64,000 bases of DNA. Source: Gammaproteobacteria bacterium (GTDB lineage: Bacteria > Pseudomonadota > Gammaproteobacteria > Pseudomonadales > Alcanivoracaceae). Positions 17,962 through 27,256 of the stretch are shown one piece after another. A model generated the notes under the pieces. That model saw only the letters and a program-made list of their open reading frames with translations. It was not told the DNA's origin and did no database searches. Location: NCBI GenBank assembly GCA_018067045.1, contig JAGPVL010000023.1, positions 1 through 64,000 on the forward strand. Reading direction: 5' to 3'. Position numbers and translations under genes: made by a program. Position 1 is the stretch's first letter, and each line of letters opens with the position of its first letter.

Positions 17962-19005
17962 GTGCAGTCAGGCCGTAATACACTTACTACAAACTGGTAC
18001 CGGGGCATTCCGGGAATCTACCTATTATTGCTATGCGACGTGGTTAAGCGCTTAGGTGGCAACGACCAGGACATTATTGATGGGCTTGGCGTTACGCGCT
18101 CAGGCCTGTTGCAGCCGGATAGCCGTATCTCGGTACTCACCGGGCATATCGCTGCAGGGCGGGCCGTACACAGCGTTGGCAGCAAGGGCTTGGGGCTAGA
18201 GTATGCCCAAGCGCTAAAGGTCACGCTACACGGGCCTTTGGGGCTGATGGCTATGTCTAGTCCGACGATTGCTGATGCGTTGGATGCCGTTGTTCGTTAT
18301 ATCGGGCTGCGTGCGCCATTTTTGCAGGCTGGATATCGCGTTGATGGTGAGCAGTCGGAGATAGTTGTTAACCCACGAGCAGACATCGGCGACTTGCTAA
18401 CGTTTATTATGGAGGCGATTTTGGTCGGCTTCGTGCTAATGCTCGAGCAACTGCTCGGGGAAAAGCCGCAAGGCGTTGTCGTGCATATGCCGATGAGTGA
18501 GCCGAAGTACTATAAGAATTACCGTTCTCGTCTGGCAGTGCCGATTCAATATGATAGCGATGTGTGGGCATTACGTGGTCCCGTTGCGCTCTTTAAAGAG
18601 GCGCCACGTTTGGCAGATCCGACCGTTGCTGATTTAGCGCGTGAACAGTGCGAAATGGAGTATCAGCAAGTATTTGCAGGACGTGAAACACTGTCACAGC
18701 GGGTTGCCGATTACTTAAGAATGAGTGAAGAAGGGGCGGCATTGCCTACCCTAGATTTGATGGCCGGTTGGTTGCATTTGTCCTCGCGCACCTTGAAACG
18801 GCGCTTGCAGGAAGAAAGCGTTAATTACCGCGATATGGTCGAAGCTGAGCTGACCGAGCGTTCCCTGCGCTGGCTGGCCGATGATCGCCTTGGGGTAAGT
18901 GAAATTGCCTATCGTCTTGGCTACAACGATGTGTCGAACTTTTCGCGCGCGTTTAAGCGCTGGACGGGTAAAACGCCGAGAGAGTATCGCCTTAGCGAAC
19001 TTTGA
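17962..19005 (+). CDS. AraC family transcriptional regulator, Arabinose_bd-type N-terminus
   Basis: 347 residues from GTG 17962, preceded by caggagg. Residues about 20-210 match the PF12625-type sensor region (HGPLGLMAMSSPTIADALDA, then VRYIGLRAPFL). The C-terminal AraC helix-turn-helix pair occupies about 255-345 with LHLSSRTLKRRLQEESVNYR and the signature EIAYRLGYNDVSNFSRAFKR. Such regulators often control lipid or steroid catabolism and frequently neighbour the gene they regulate; the divergent hydrolase is the obvious candidate. The ligand is unknown. Confidence 0.92.
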   Translation: MQSGRNTLTTNWYRGIPGIYLLLLCDVVKRLGGNDQDIIDGLGVTRSGLLQPDSRISVLTGHIAAGRAVHSVGSKGLGLEYAQALKVTLHGPLGLMAMSSPTIADALDAVVRYIGLRAPFLQAGYRVDGEQSEIVVNPRADIGDLLTFIMEAILVGFVLMLEQLLGEKPQGVVVHMPMSEPKYYKNYRSRLAVPIQYDSDVWALRGPVALFKEAPRLADPTVADLAREQCEMEYQQVFAGRETLSQRVADYLRMSEEGAALPTLDLMAGWLHLSSRTLKRRLQEESVNYRDMVEAELTERSLRWLADDRLGVSEIAYRLGYNDVSNFSRAFKRWTGKTPREYRLSEL

Positions 19006-19013
19006 AGATCTTT

Positions 19014-19042
19014 GCCGCCCACATTCGTGGGCGGCGTCTTTT
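19014..19042 (+). terminator. Intrinsic terminator after AraC regulator
   Basis: Perfect nine-bp stem gccgcccac / gtgggcggc (19014-19035) with a four-base loop, followed by gtcttttgt. Confidence 0.8.
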
Positions 19043-19194
19043 GTGTACATTTCACGCAAGCATTTTGGCGCCCGTATTGTTGCACAATCATTGCACAAAC
19101 TTTTTCCGTTCGGCTGCTTCTAATGTGCTGATGTCGTGGATGTGGCGGATTTCTCCAAAGCACACGATTCCTTATGTTATGTGGAGAGCAGCCG

Positions 19195-19941
19195 ATGACT
19201 AGGTCTATTTGGATTGCCGCAACAGGCGGCGCAATAGTGGCGACAGCAGCGTTAGTGCTGGTCTCGTGGGCGGGTAATCATTATCAAATTGTTTCTCGGG
19301 ATTTGCCTCAAGAAAGCAGCGTGCTGGGAGCGCTTCTGGCCAGTGAAGATAGCATCGAGACGGTTTTACAGGAGGATGCGCGAGTATCGAATGGTGCCGT
19401 TGGTGGAACTGTCGTAGCAGCAAGTGCGGGGCAAATAAACGCGCCGATTGTGCAGCGTGAAGCCTATGCAGAGATCACCGCGGTGACGCCTGTTAAGCAA
19501 TCTTATTCGACGCCGCGTGAGGTGTGTACGAATCAGACGATTGTTTATCAGGCTCCTGTTGCCGACGAGCAGCGTGTTACGGGCAAGTTACTAGGTGCTG
19601 TGATCGGTGGCGTTCTTGGTCATCAGGTCGGCGGCGGTCGGGGCAAAGACGCAGCGACCGTTGGCGGTGCGATACTTGGTGGCGTTCTCGGTAATAAAGT
19701 ACAAGAAAAACAGCAGCAGGCTCGGACATTAAGTCGAGTGGAAACGTCATGTAAGACGGTTCAGGAGTGGCATGAAAAAACCATTGGCTATGATGTAGCG
19801 TATCGCTATGAGGGGCAGAGCGCTCAGATTCGTCTTGGCTATCAGCCGGAGCAAAGAGCACAGGTTGAGGCTGGCAGGATCATATTTGCGCCATACGGTG
19901 GCGCCAATATAAAGGCGGTAACGTTGGCGCTGGCTAATTAA
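19195..19941 (+). CDS. Glycine-zipper (2TM) envelope protein
   Basis: 248 residues from ATG 19195 (a frame opening at 19174 is possible). One N-terminal membrane anchor (about residues 5-28) precedes a variable region. Residues about 125-170 contain LLGAVIGGVLGHQVGGGRGK and GAILGGVLGNKVQ, the glycine-zipper 2TM element of Rick_17kDa/SlyB-like outer-membrane proteins. The C-terminus (ETSCKTVQEWHEKTIGYDVA, then YRYEG) is typical of this family and includes two Cys (with VCTN) that could form a disulfide. Likely an envelope-integrity protein; no lipobox seen. Confidence 0.83.
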   Translation: MTRSIWIAATGGAIVATAALVLVSWAGNHYQIVSRDLPQESSVLGALLASEDSIETVLQEDARVSNGAVGGTVVAASAGQINAPIVQREAYAEITAVTPVKQSYSTPREVCTNQTIVYQAPVADEQRVTGKLLGAVIGGVLGHQVGGGRGKDAATVGGAILGGVLGNKVQEKQQQARTLSRVETSCKTVQEWHEKTIGYDVAYRYEGQSAQIRLGYQPEQRAQVEAGRIIFAPYGGANIKAVTLALAN

Positions 19942-20151
19942 GCCCGCGCCAATAACGCCCCGCAGCCGTTCATGGCAAGACGACGGAGGTTAGATGCAAT
20001 AGAATGCGCCGTCCGTCGCTAGCAATGGCGGCGCGACGTGCGCGGCGCTAACATACGCCCGTATACGCTGTTGGATAATATGCGTGGCGCGATATGAAGC
20101 TGATCTAGAGCGTCGCACCGAGGCTGGATGTTGGTTTAGAGGAAAGCAGTA

Positions 20152-21057
20152 ATGGCAGTTATTCTTGGTTGTATCCTGTTGTACGTTGGCTGCATCGTCT
20201 TCGTTCGCGTTCGCAATAAGGCCACATTTGGATTGAAGCGTCAGTTGACGGACTTCTCAACTTTTATGGTGCCGTTCAATATTCCCGCTTACCTTTTGTC
20301 GAAGGTGCCCACGTCATCACGTATCGATCGTTCACATTTTCCTGAACTTCAAATTATTGAGGATAATTGGGAGGTGATTCGCGACGAAGCATTGGCGTTG
20401 TATCAGGGCGGAAAAATTACGGCGAAAGATGACCTGCCCGCGAGCAGCTTTTACAAAGATAATCGTTGGACCAGTTTTTATCTAAAAATCTACAACAACC
20501 GTGTTCCATCTGCGTACGATTTGGCGCCGAAAACCATGGCTCTGTTGGATCAAGTACCATCCATGAATATTGCCCTGTTTGCCGTGCTGATGCCGGGCAA
20601 ACGTTTGAATAAACACCATGATCCGTTTGCTTATACGCTGCGTTACTCCATTGGCTTGAGCACGCCGAATTCAGACGGCTCTGGGTTGATTATTAACGAT
20701 TACGATTACAAGTGGCGCGACGGCGACAGCATCGTATTTGATGAAACTTATCTACACTCCGCTTACAACGACACGGATGTGCCGCGCATTATTTTAATGA
20801 CGGATATTGATCGGCCGATGAAGATTAAGCTGGTGCAAAAGTTGTACTGGTGCTTTGGTCGCTTCTTTAATGGTTTGTTTATGATCGATAATGTCGATCC
20901 TACCCATACTGGGCTCGGTAATAAGTTGGGTAAAGGCCTTAAGGCCTACCAAGCATTCTTAAAGAAAGTAAAACGTACTAACAAAACGTTTTACGTCGCG
21001 GCGAAACTCATTATTGTGTTTGGTTTATTGGCGTATATCGGCTCGCGTTTCCTTTAG
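20152..21057 (+). CDS. Aspartyl/asparaginyl beta-hydroxylase family protein, LpxO-like
   Basis: 301 residues. An N-terminal and a C-terminal hydrophobic anchor flank a 2-oxoglutarate/Fe(II) dioxygenase domain. The iron ligands are visible in GKRLNKHHDPFAYTLRYSIG and SIVFDETYLHSAYNDT, as in LpxO, which 2-hydroxylates an acyl chain of lipid A. Protein hydroxylation is the alternative role in this family. The membrane anchors favour LpxO. Immediately converges with an EamA transporter. Confidence 0.82.
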   Translation: MAVILGCILLYVGCIVFVRVRNKATFGLKRQLTDFSTFMVPFNIPAYLLSKVPTSSRIDRSHFPELQIIEDNWEVIRDEALALYQGGKITAKDDLPASSFYKDNRWTSFYLKIYNNRVPSAYDLAPKTMALLDQVPSMNIALFAVLMPGKRLNKHHDPFAYTLRYSIGLSTPNSDGSGLIINDYDYKWRDGDSIVFDETYLHSAYNDTDVPRIILMTDIDRPMKIKLVQKLYWCFGRFFNGLFMIDNVDPTHTGLGNKLGKGLKAYQAFLKKVKRTNKTFYVAAKLIIVFGLLAYIGSRFL

Positions 21058-21071
21058 AAAAAACGGCTCTC

Positions 21072-22007
21072 CTAGGCTCTGCGCAGAAATTTGCGCAGAG
21101 CGCTGGCTTTTCCGGCTAACAATGCGGTGAAGATCAGCGCACAGCCGATGACCTGCATCAGACTCATTTCTTCGCCAAACCACACGGACGCAATCAGCGC
21201 CGTCCAGACCGGTTCTAAAACCATAATCACAACGCCGTGGCTTTGCGTGGACAGGCTTTGTGCATAGGTTTGCAGTAGGAACCGGGCAGAAGAACCGACA
21301 ACGGCGCTAAGTGCCACCCACATGAATATTTCGCCAGTAAAATTTTCGAATGTCGGGTGCCAAGGTTCGAGAAGAAGGGAAAGTGCGCCAGAAATGGCGC
21401 CTACAGTCATCAATACCATCGCGGTCAACACCATTGCAGGAACGGGCGCGCGCTGGTTAACGGCGCCTCCTTGGTCTGAAACGGTGCGGAGGTTTGCGGC
21501 ACGAGTATTGAGATTGAAGTAAATGGCAAACAGTACAGCAGCGATAACGTAGAAGCTTTGTCCGGCGGCGAAGTTGAGCCCGTTTTCTAGAGAGAGTAAT
21601 GCCAGCCCTGCAATGGCGATAGGAAGGGCAAGCCATGTGCTTGCGGGCGGTCGCTCGGCAAAGACCAGCCGCCCGATGACCGGAACAAGTACTACACCCA
21701 GGCTGGTTAAGAAGGCGCCCTCGCCAACGTGAGTGCCAAATTTTAACCCCATGATCCAGCAGCTCATACCTGCAGCGAATACCATTCCAACACGAACTGC
21801 CTGGAATATTTGTTCACGGGTTAGTTGAGCGAATTGCCGAATCGCAATTAAAGCCAAGAGCAGCCCAGCGCAAAAAAAGCGTAAGGAAAGAAACAGCAGT
21901 GGTGGCATCAATTGCACCGCTTCTTTAGAAAAAATCCAGCTTATGGCAGCTAGCAGCGTGACCGTTAGTAGCAACAGGTCGGCTTTATAGGTATTTGATT
22001 CGGACAA
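21072..22007 (-). CDS. EamA/DMT family transporter
   Basis: 311 residues from the TTG at 22007, chosen because GGAG lies seven bases upstream and the first membrane segment follows within ten residues; an ATG at 22112 would add a non-hydrophobic tail. Ten hydrophobic helices form two EamA repeats, with the second ending FGEEMSLMQVIGCALIFTAL, typical of drug/metabolite exporters. The substrate is unknown. Confidence 0.85.
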   Translation of the reverse strand: MSESNTYKADLLLLTVTLLAAISWIFSKEAVQLMPPLLFLSLRFFCAGLLLALIAIRQFAQLTREQIFQAVRVGMVFAAGMSCWIMGLKFGTHVGEGAFLTSLGVVLVPVIGRLVFAERPPASTWLALPIAIAGLALLSLENGLNFAAGQSFYVIAAVLFAIYFNLNTRAANLRTVSDQGGAVNQRAPVPAMVLTAMVLMTVGAISGALSLLLEPWHPTFENFTGEIFMWVALSAVVGSSARFLLQTYAQSLSTQSHGVVIMVLEPVWTALIASVWFGEEMSLMQVIGCALIFTALLAGKASALRKFLRRA

Positions 22008-22226
22008 TGACAGTCTCCAGAAAGTCAGCTCCAGAAGTAGGCGCGCAGCGTATCGTATTGTACGTTGGTGGGACATGCTTAAGAGACCGTTCAGGGATTC
22101 CTGAGAGGCCATTTAGAATCGGGATACAAAGGTTTTACATCTAGGGGCGGTACGTGTTGTCGTGTGGATGGTTGTGTACTATAGGCGCGGTCTAAATCTC
22201 TATATGAATGAAAGCGGAACTACATT

Positions 22227-23072
22227 ATGCGTATGCGCTGGGGCGGCAAGCTCTTTTTAGGTCTGATTGGTTACTGGATTAGTGGTGGCAGTATTATCGG
22301 CGTTGTTATTGGCGCCTTGATTGGCCACTTTTTCGACAGCTTGGCAATGAAAGTACAATCGTTTAATCCGTTCCGCCCTTATGACCCCGGCGAGCAAGAT
22401 GCGGTGCGTGAGGCGTTGCTGAGCGCGGCATTTTCGATTATGGGCCATATTGCGAAGGCCGATGGCCGTGTTAGCGCGGAGGAGGTCGCTCAAGCAGAAG
22501 TATTGATGACGCGCATGCAGCTCACATCTGAGCAGCGAAAACGCGCTATTGCACTGTTTGAGGAAGGCAAGAGCGATGACTTCCCGCTGGAAAAAACAGT
22601 CGCGGACTTTCGCGAGGCGGTTCGCTTTCGCAAGCATATGATTCCCATGTTTTTGGAGATGTTGCTGCAGACGGCGCTTGCGGATGGCGTTCTTCATGCG
22701 AATGAAGAAGCGGTGTTGCTGCGAGTGGCGGATGGTTTGGGTATCCCGCAGGCGCAGTTCCGGCAGATCTTGGCGATGCTGGTGGCGCAGGCGCAGTTTT
22801 CAGGCAGTTCACGTGCTTATGGTCAAGCAGGAGGCGCAGCGGGCAATGCGTCTGCGCCGTCACTGTCGCAAGCATACCAAGTACTTGGTTTAACACAGTC
22901 GGCGACGCCCAGTGACATTAAGCGCGCCTACCGCAAATTAATGAGCGAGCATCATCCTGATAAACTAGCGGCGAAAGGTGTACCTGAAGAAATGATTCGC
23001 GTGGCAACCGAGCGTTCAGCTGAAATCAGCACGGCGTATGACGCTATTAAGAAGGATCGTGGGTTTAAATAG
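22227..23072 (+). CDS. djlA: Co-chaperone DjlA
   Basis: 281 residues. A single N-terminal membrane helix (about 8-30, glycine-rich) anchors the protein. A TerB-like domain spans about 65-190 (GHIAKADGRVSAEEV). The C-terminal J domain (about 215-280) has YQVLGLTQSATPSDIKRAYR and the HPD motif in SEHHPDKL, which stimulates DnaK ATPase. Full length and typical organisation. An intrinsic terminator follows. Confidence 0.95.
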   Translation: MRMRWGGKLFLGLIGYWISGGSIIGVVIGALIGHFFDSLAMKVQSFNPFRPYDPGEQDAVREALLSAAFSIMGHIAKADGRVSAEEVAQAEVLMTRMQLTSEQRKRAIALFEEGKSDDFPLEKTVADFREAVRFRKHMIPMFLEMLLQTALADGVLHANEEAVLLRVADGLGIPQAQFRQILAMLVAQAQFSGSSRAYGQAGGAAGNASAPSLSQAYQVLGLTQSATPSDIKRAYRKLMSEHHPDKLAAKGVPEEMIRVATERSAEISTAYDAIKKDRGFK

Positions 23073-23076
23073 AAAA

Positions 23077-23126
23077 GCCTGCGGTAACGTTAAAGGTCTG
23101 TATTCCTTTGGATGCAGGCCTTTTTT
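23077..23126 (+). terminator. Terminator after djlA
   Basis: gcctgc (23077-23082) pairs with gcaggc (23114-23119), an inner aaagg/cctt stem fits in the loop, and a run of T follows. Confidence 0.65.
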
Positions 23127-23284
23127 GTTGATGTGTTGGCCGTTTGTCATAGAGGGTGTCATGTCTGTTTAGTCCCGATATGCCGTAGACGTAGTACTGT
23201 CGTACACGCAGAGTGTATAGCCAACGTTAGTCGAATTTTTCGGCGGTTTTTATAAACCGCTTCTATTAGGTAGGTGTTGAAGCA

Positions 23285-24697
23285 ATGACAACAAAAAAGA
23301 CCGTGCATGCATTTTCGGATGACGCCCTTGCAGATCATGATGCCGTCGCACTTGCTGGGTTGATTAAATCCGGAGAGGTGAGCGTAGAAGATGTTTCCGC
23401 GGCGGCAGCCGTGCGGATTAACAAAATACATCAGCAGCTCAATGTGCTCGCGTTACCGTTATTCGATTCGGTGCGCCCTTTGAGTGCGTCATTGGATGGC
23501 GTTTTTGCCGGTGTGCCGACGTTGATTAAAGACAACACAGATATCGTCGGAGTGCCCACTGGGCATGGGTCCGATGCAGTGCGGGCGGTGCCAGCAAAGG
23601 CGGACGGTGCTTTTACTCAGCAGTACAATTCGCTCGGGTTTAATGTTCTAGGGAAAAGTACGTTGCCAGAGTTTGGTTTTAATGCGACGACTGAATTTGC
23701 CAATGCGCCGCCGACACGAAATCCTTGGAACCCTAACTTTTCAAGTGGCGCATCGTCCGGCGGCTCAGCTGCACTGGTTGCCGCTGGGGCGGTGCCGATT
23801 GCGCACGCAAACGACGGCGGCGGCTCGATTCGTATTCCTGCTGCCTGTTGCGGCCTAGTGGGCTTGAAGCCGACGAGAGGGCGCTTGGTTGACGCAGAGC
23901 AGAATCGTAAGTTACCGATCAATATCGTTGCTGAGGGCGTAGTGACACGTAGTGTACGAGATACTGCGATGTTTTATTTCGGCGCTGAGCAATATTATCG
24001 TTCGCCAAAACTGCCATCGATTGGTCTTGTCGAAGGGCCTGCGAAGCGTCGCTTACGCATCGGCTTGGTGATCGATTCGATTACTGGTCATGAAACTTGC
24101 GAGCAAACACGTGCCGTGGTCGAAGAAACCGCGGGCTTGCTTGAAGGCCTTGGTCACGAGGTGTCCTTAATGCCCTTGCCGGTGCGGCCGAGCTTTGCCC
24201 AAGATTTTACGCTGTACTGGGCAATGCTGGCGTTTTCCGTTAGTAAGATGGGCGGTTCACTATTTGGCCCTGGATTTGACGCGAAAAAACTGGATGGCTT
24301 AAGCCTTGGCTTGGCAAAAAGATTCAAACAGCAATTTTATAAGGCACCTGCTGTCTTGTATCGACTTCATAAAACGCATGCGCAATATGCTAGCGTTTTT
24401 TCCAGCTATGACGCTGTATTAAGTCCTGTTCTTGCTCACACAACGCCGGAGTTGGGCTATCTAAGTCCGAATATCCCATTTGATGAGCTGATCGATCGAT
24501 TACTTCGCTATGTAAGCTTTACGCCACTGAACAACGCTTCTGGCAGCCCTGCGATATCATTACCAATGGGCATGTCAGATAACGGCTTACCCATCGGAGT
24601 GCAATTATCTGCAGTGCAGGGTGGCGAGCGCCAATTGTTGGAGCTCGCCTTTGAATTGGAGCACGCGAAGCCGTGGCAGCGTATTCAAGATTACTAA
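23285..24697 (+). CDS. Amidase (amidase signature family)
   Basis: 470 residues. The catalytic triad of amidase-signature enzymes is visible: Lys near 82 in PTLIKDNTDIVG, cis-Ser at about 157-158 in SGASSGGSAALVAAG, and nucleophile Ser about 181 in NDGGGSIRIPAACCGLVGLK. A soluble enzyme hydrolysing an amide; the substrate is not predictable. GatA is unlikely because gatB/gatC are not adjacent and the length and middle region differ. Confidence 0.9.
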   Translation: MTTKKTVHAFSDDALADHDAVALAGLIKSGEVSVEDVSAAAAVRINKIHQQLNVLALPLFDSVRPLSASLDGVFAGVPTLIKDNTDIVGVPTGHGSDAVRAVPAKADGAFTQQYNSLGFNVLGKSTLPEFGFNATTEFANAPPTRNPWNPNFSSGASSGGSAALVAAGAVPIAHANDGGGSIRIPAACCGLVGLKPTRGRLVDAEQNRKLPINIVAEGVVTRSVRDTAMFYFGAEQYYRSPKLPSIGLVEGPAKRRLRIGLVIDSITGHETCEQTRAVVEETAGLLEGLGHEVSLMPLPVRPSFAQDFTLYWAMLAFSVSKMGGSLFGPGFDAKKLDGLSLGLAKRFKQQFYKAPAVLYRLHKTHAQYASVFSSYDAVLSPVLAHTTPELGYLSPNIPFDELIDRLLRYVSFTPLNNASGSPAISLPMGMSDNGLPIGVQLSAVQGGERQLLELAFELEHAKPWQRIQDY

Positions 24698-24740
24698 GCG
24701 TCATGTGATACGCCTGCGTTGTAAAACAGGAGAGAGTTGG

Positions 24741-25376
24741 GTGAGTGAGAAGATGAGCGAAAACTGGTACGACCGAAATATACTGCCTTATATGATCGAC
24801 CTTGCTTGTGGCGTGAAACCGGTTCATCGGCAACGGGAAAAAATTGTGCCGCTGGCGCATGGCAGGGTGCTGGAAATTGGCATCGGTACTGGTTTGAATC
24901 TGCGTCATTATGATAAGAGCAAAGTGACTAAACTGGTTGGACTGGATCCTGCCATGCAAATGCATAAGTTGGCGGAAAAAAGGCGTCAAGAAAGTGGAAT
25001 GGACGTTGAGCTTGTCGGGTTGTCCGCGGAGACGATACCGCTGCCCGATGCCAGCTTTGATACGATTGTGATTACCTTTACTTTATGCACTATTCCCGAC
25101 CCGTTAGCTGCCCTAAAGGAAATGAAGCGTGTGCTGGCGCCAGGTGGGAAGCTGCTTTATTGCGAACATGGCGCTGCGCCTGATGAAAATGTTTTTCAGT
25201 GGCAAAAAAAGATGACGCCATATTGGAAAAGAGTTGCCGGCGGCTGCCATCTTGATAGGGATATTCCCAAGCTGTTGTTGGACGCGGGGTTTACGTTGGA
25301 AAGCTTAGAGACACGTTACTTGCCTGGTCCCAGAATGCTGACGTATAACTATTGGGGAGTGGCTGTTGCGAGTTAA
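24741..25376 (+). CDS. Class I SAM-dependent methyltransferase
   Basis: 211 residues from GTG 24741, which has aggagag upstream; ATG 24753 is an alternative. Motif I VLEIGIGTGLNLRHYD, then VGLDPAMQM, the acidic loop AETIPLPDASFDTIVITFTL and APGGKLLYCEHGA identify a Rossmann-type methyltransferase of the UbiE-like group. The substrate may be a lipid or small molecule. It begins about 44 bp after the amidase and may be co-transcribed. Confidence 0.88.
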   Translation: MSEKMSENWYDRNILPYMIDLACGVKPVHRQREKIVPLAHGRVLEIGIGTGLNLRHYDKSKVTKLVGLDPAMQMHKLAEKRRQESGMDVELVGLSAETIPLPDASFDTIVITFTLCTIPDPLAALKEMKRVLAPGGKLLYCEHGAAPDENVFQWQKKMTPYWKRVAGGCHLDRDIPKLLLDAGFTLESLETRYLPGPRMLTYNYWGVAVAS

Positions 25377-25422
25377 CCATTTTCGCAGGGAAAATGACGG
25401 CTATCTATAAAGCGCGCTGCCG

Positions 25423-25485
25423 CCTTGTAAGAGCTTGCTTGCAGGCGATGAGGCTGGATAGCATTACTTGCAAGTAAGTTCCACA
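25423..25485. repeat. REP-like dispersed palindromic repeat
   Basis: Bases 25423-25449 match 23 of 27 positions of the right arm of the palindrome at 12391-12417. The second half (25466-25485) is an imperfect reverse complement, so a hairpin can form. It sits in the convergent spacer between the methyltransferase and the DUF4334 gene, the usual position of extragenic palindromes. Confidence 0.65.
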
Positions 25486-25515
25486 TAACAAAGAAGCCTA
25501 CGTTTGCTCTTTGGC

Positions 25516-26046
25516 TTATTCGCGCCGAAGTACAAAGAAGAACGGATTATCCAATCCGCGCAAATCCATTATTCCGAGTACGGTGTTTTCATCAACTTTA
25601 CGGAAGACGTCATGAATAGGCAGGTGGTCGTAAACCATCGTCGCACTGACTTTACCGCGGTATTCCATCATTCGTAAGCGTGCCCGAGGCTTGTTGGTCT
25701 GCAGTAGTGGTTTTAAACCGAGGAAGATCCTGCTCATAAAGGTTGAGCGGGGCAGCGAAGCGCCAGTAGCAAGTGACATTGGAATACGCTGCGGGTCTAC
25801 GTTAAACAACTCACCACGGTTGTTGCGGCAGACCAGCGGATGAACGCTATTGTCGTCAATGAACTCTTTACCGTGCCAGCCAAATGTTTCGAGCAGCCCG
25901 TCCATAGGGTGGTCGGTGTTAAAACCTTCGCCGTGCCATTTTCCATGCATGAATGTTTGGCTTGCTGGTGGCAGGCTATCAAACAGGACGAGCGCCTCGT
26001 CGGTGCTGGTTTGTCCGTGAGCAACAATGCTCTCAAAAGAGGCCAT
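25516..26046 (-). CDS. GXWXG and DUF4334 domain protein
   Basis: 176 residues. The N-terminal half has MHGKWHGEGF, the GXWXG element. The C-terminal half, ARLRMMEYRGKVSATMVYDH and LGIMDLRG with a final FFFVLRR, is DUF4334. These small soluble proteins have no defined activity but resemble lipocalin-like beta barrels and occur in many environmental bacteria. Leftward, 83 bp downstream of the pirin gene and possibly in the same transcript. Confidence 0.85.
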   Translation of the reverse strand: MASFESIVAHGQTSTDEALVLFDSLPPASQTFMHGKWHGEGFNTDHPMDGLLETFGWHGKEFIDDNSVHPLVCRNNRGELFNVDPQRIPMSLATGASLPRSTFMSRIFLGLKPLLQTNKPRARLRMMEYRGKVSATMVYDHLPIHDVFRKVDENTVLGIMDLRGLDNPFFFVLRRE

Positions 26047-26129
26047 TAGCCAAACTCCAAGTCCGGTGGGGATATTGAGTGGCAGTTTCCAGCGGTTGGA
26101 GTGTTAAGGCAATGACAGTTACGTCCAGC

Positions 26130-26849
26130 TCAATGGGCAGGCCGGTCGCTAAACAGGATTCGCGAATGATGTATAGCGATAAGCCATGCATCATCGAGTA
26201 TGTGGACAGTTAAGTTATTGGCTCTGATGAGTGCCGGTTCGTGAACGTCTTGATGGGCTGCGCCATCTTCGTTAACACGTATTTTCCCAGTGGCGGAGAA
26301 CAGTAAAATGTCGTGTGGAAACACGAGTGACTCGCCCGTGCGAGGGCGGAGTATGTCGATAAAGGTGATTGCGTTTTCGCCTTCCTGATTGCTCGATGTT
26401 GATGTGTAAACTCGCTTTTTCTCGCCAATGCCGCAATGGAAACTGTCATAAGTGGCTTCTTGGCTGAGTTGTTGTGGTAGGGCCCATATTTGAATAAGCC
26501 GATTGAAGTCTGTGTCAGGATTGATTTCATTGTGGTCGAAACCGGACGCGCCAGCGCGCTGAATTTGGATGTCTCCAGCGTTCATGACGACGCCGTCTCC
26601 GAGCGTGCCCTGGTGAGATAGGCGGCCTCGTATCAAGACGGTAATGATGTCGACATTTTCATGGCTGTGCTTTTGGGTTTGGCCTTGGGGACGGATAAAC
26701 GCGTCAGCGAGATAAGTGACGTTGCCTAAACCGCAGTTGGCGTCGTCATCACGATGATCGCCAAACTGTTTTTCATCCATGACGTAGCGCCGTTCTTTTA
26801 AGTTGGCGAAGCCGTCAATAGAAAGGGTGTGTTCGAGCAAGAGGTTCAT
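26130..26849 (-). CDS. Pirin family protein (YhhW-like)
   Basis: 239 residues, two cupin domains. Metal ligands of pirins are seen in QTQKHSHENVDIITVLIRG (HSHEN in place of the common HPHRD) and in SGFDHNEINP. The C-terminal cupin is degenerate, as in YhhW. Pirins of this type show quercetin 2,3-dioxygenase activity in vitro; the cellular substrate is uncertain. No strong ribosome site is seen before the ATG. A bidirectional terminator lies just upstream, ending the cold-shock transcript. Confidence 0.85.
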   Translation of the reverse strand: MNLLLEHTLSIDGFANLKERRYVMDEKQFGDHRDDDANCGLGNVTYLADAFIRPQGQTQKHSHENVDIITVLIRGRLSHQGTLGDGVVMNAGDIQIQRAGASGFDHNEINPDTDFNRLIQIWALPQQLSQEATYDSFHCGIGEKKRVYTSTSSNQEGENAITFIDILRPRTGESLVFPHDILLFSATGKIRVNEDGAAHQDVHEPALIRANNLTVHILDDAWLIAIHHSRILFSDRPAH

Positions 26850-26935
26850 GGCATCAGTAGGGCGGCTTGTGAGGACGTTAGCGTATCGCGTTGTGTTGGC
26901 ATCGTCGAACTTGCGTTGTGTGGGGTATAAAAAAA

Positions 26936-26957
26936 GGCAGAACTTTTCAGTTCTGCC
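26936..26957 (-). terminator. Terminator downstream of cold-shock gene
   Basis: Perfect eight-bp stem ggcagaac / gttctgcc with a six-base loop. A-run on the left and T-run on the right make it usable on both strands; on the minus strand it ends the csp transcript. Confidence 0.85.
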
Positions 26958-27049
26958 TTTTTGTCGTGCTTTGGCTTTTGGGCTCTGTCTGCTTACTGGG
27001 TTATTCGCCGAATAAGAGAAAAGACTTTAAGCCAGTACTACAAGGAAGC

Positions 27050-27256
27050 TTACAGGCCAACGATGTTGGATGCCTGTGGGCCTTTTTGTCCTTGAGTAAC
27101 GGTAAACTCAACTTTCTGACCTTCGGTCAGAGTCTTGAAGCCGTCACCAACGATCGCGCTGAAATGTGCGAATACGTCAGGGCCGTTTTCCTGTTGAATG
27201 AAGCCAAAGCCTTTGCTTTCGTTAAACCATTTTACTGTGCCGGTAATAGTCGACAT
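27050..27256 (-). CDS. Cold-shock domain protein (CspA family)
   Basis: 68 residues from ATG 27256 with aaggaa upstream; earlier in-frame codons to 27349 are outside the conserved domain. It has the nucleic-acid motifs KGFGFI and VFAHFSAI and the WFNESKG start. It binds single-stranded RNA/DNA as an RNA chaperone. The upstream leader is long enough to hold a thermoregulatory 5' UTR, but no specific structure was assigned. Which Csp paralogue this is cannot be told. Confidence 0.95.
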   Translation of the reverse strand: MSTITGTVKWFNESKGFGFIQQENGPDVFAHFSAIVGDGFKTLTEGQKVEFTVTQGQKGPQASNIVGL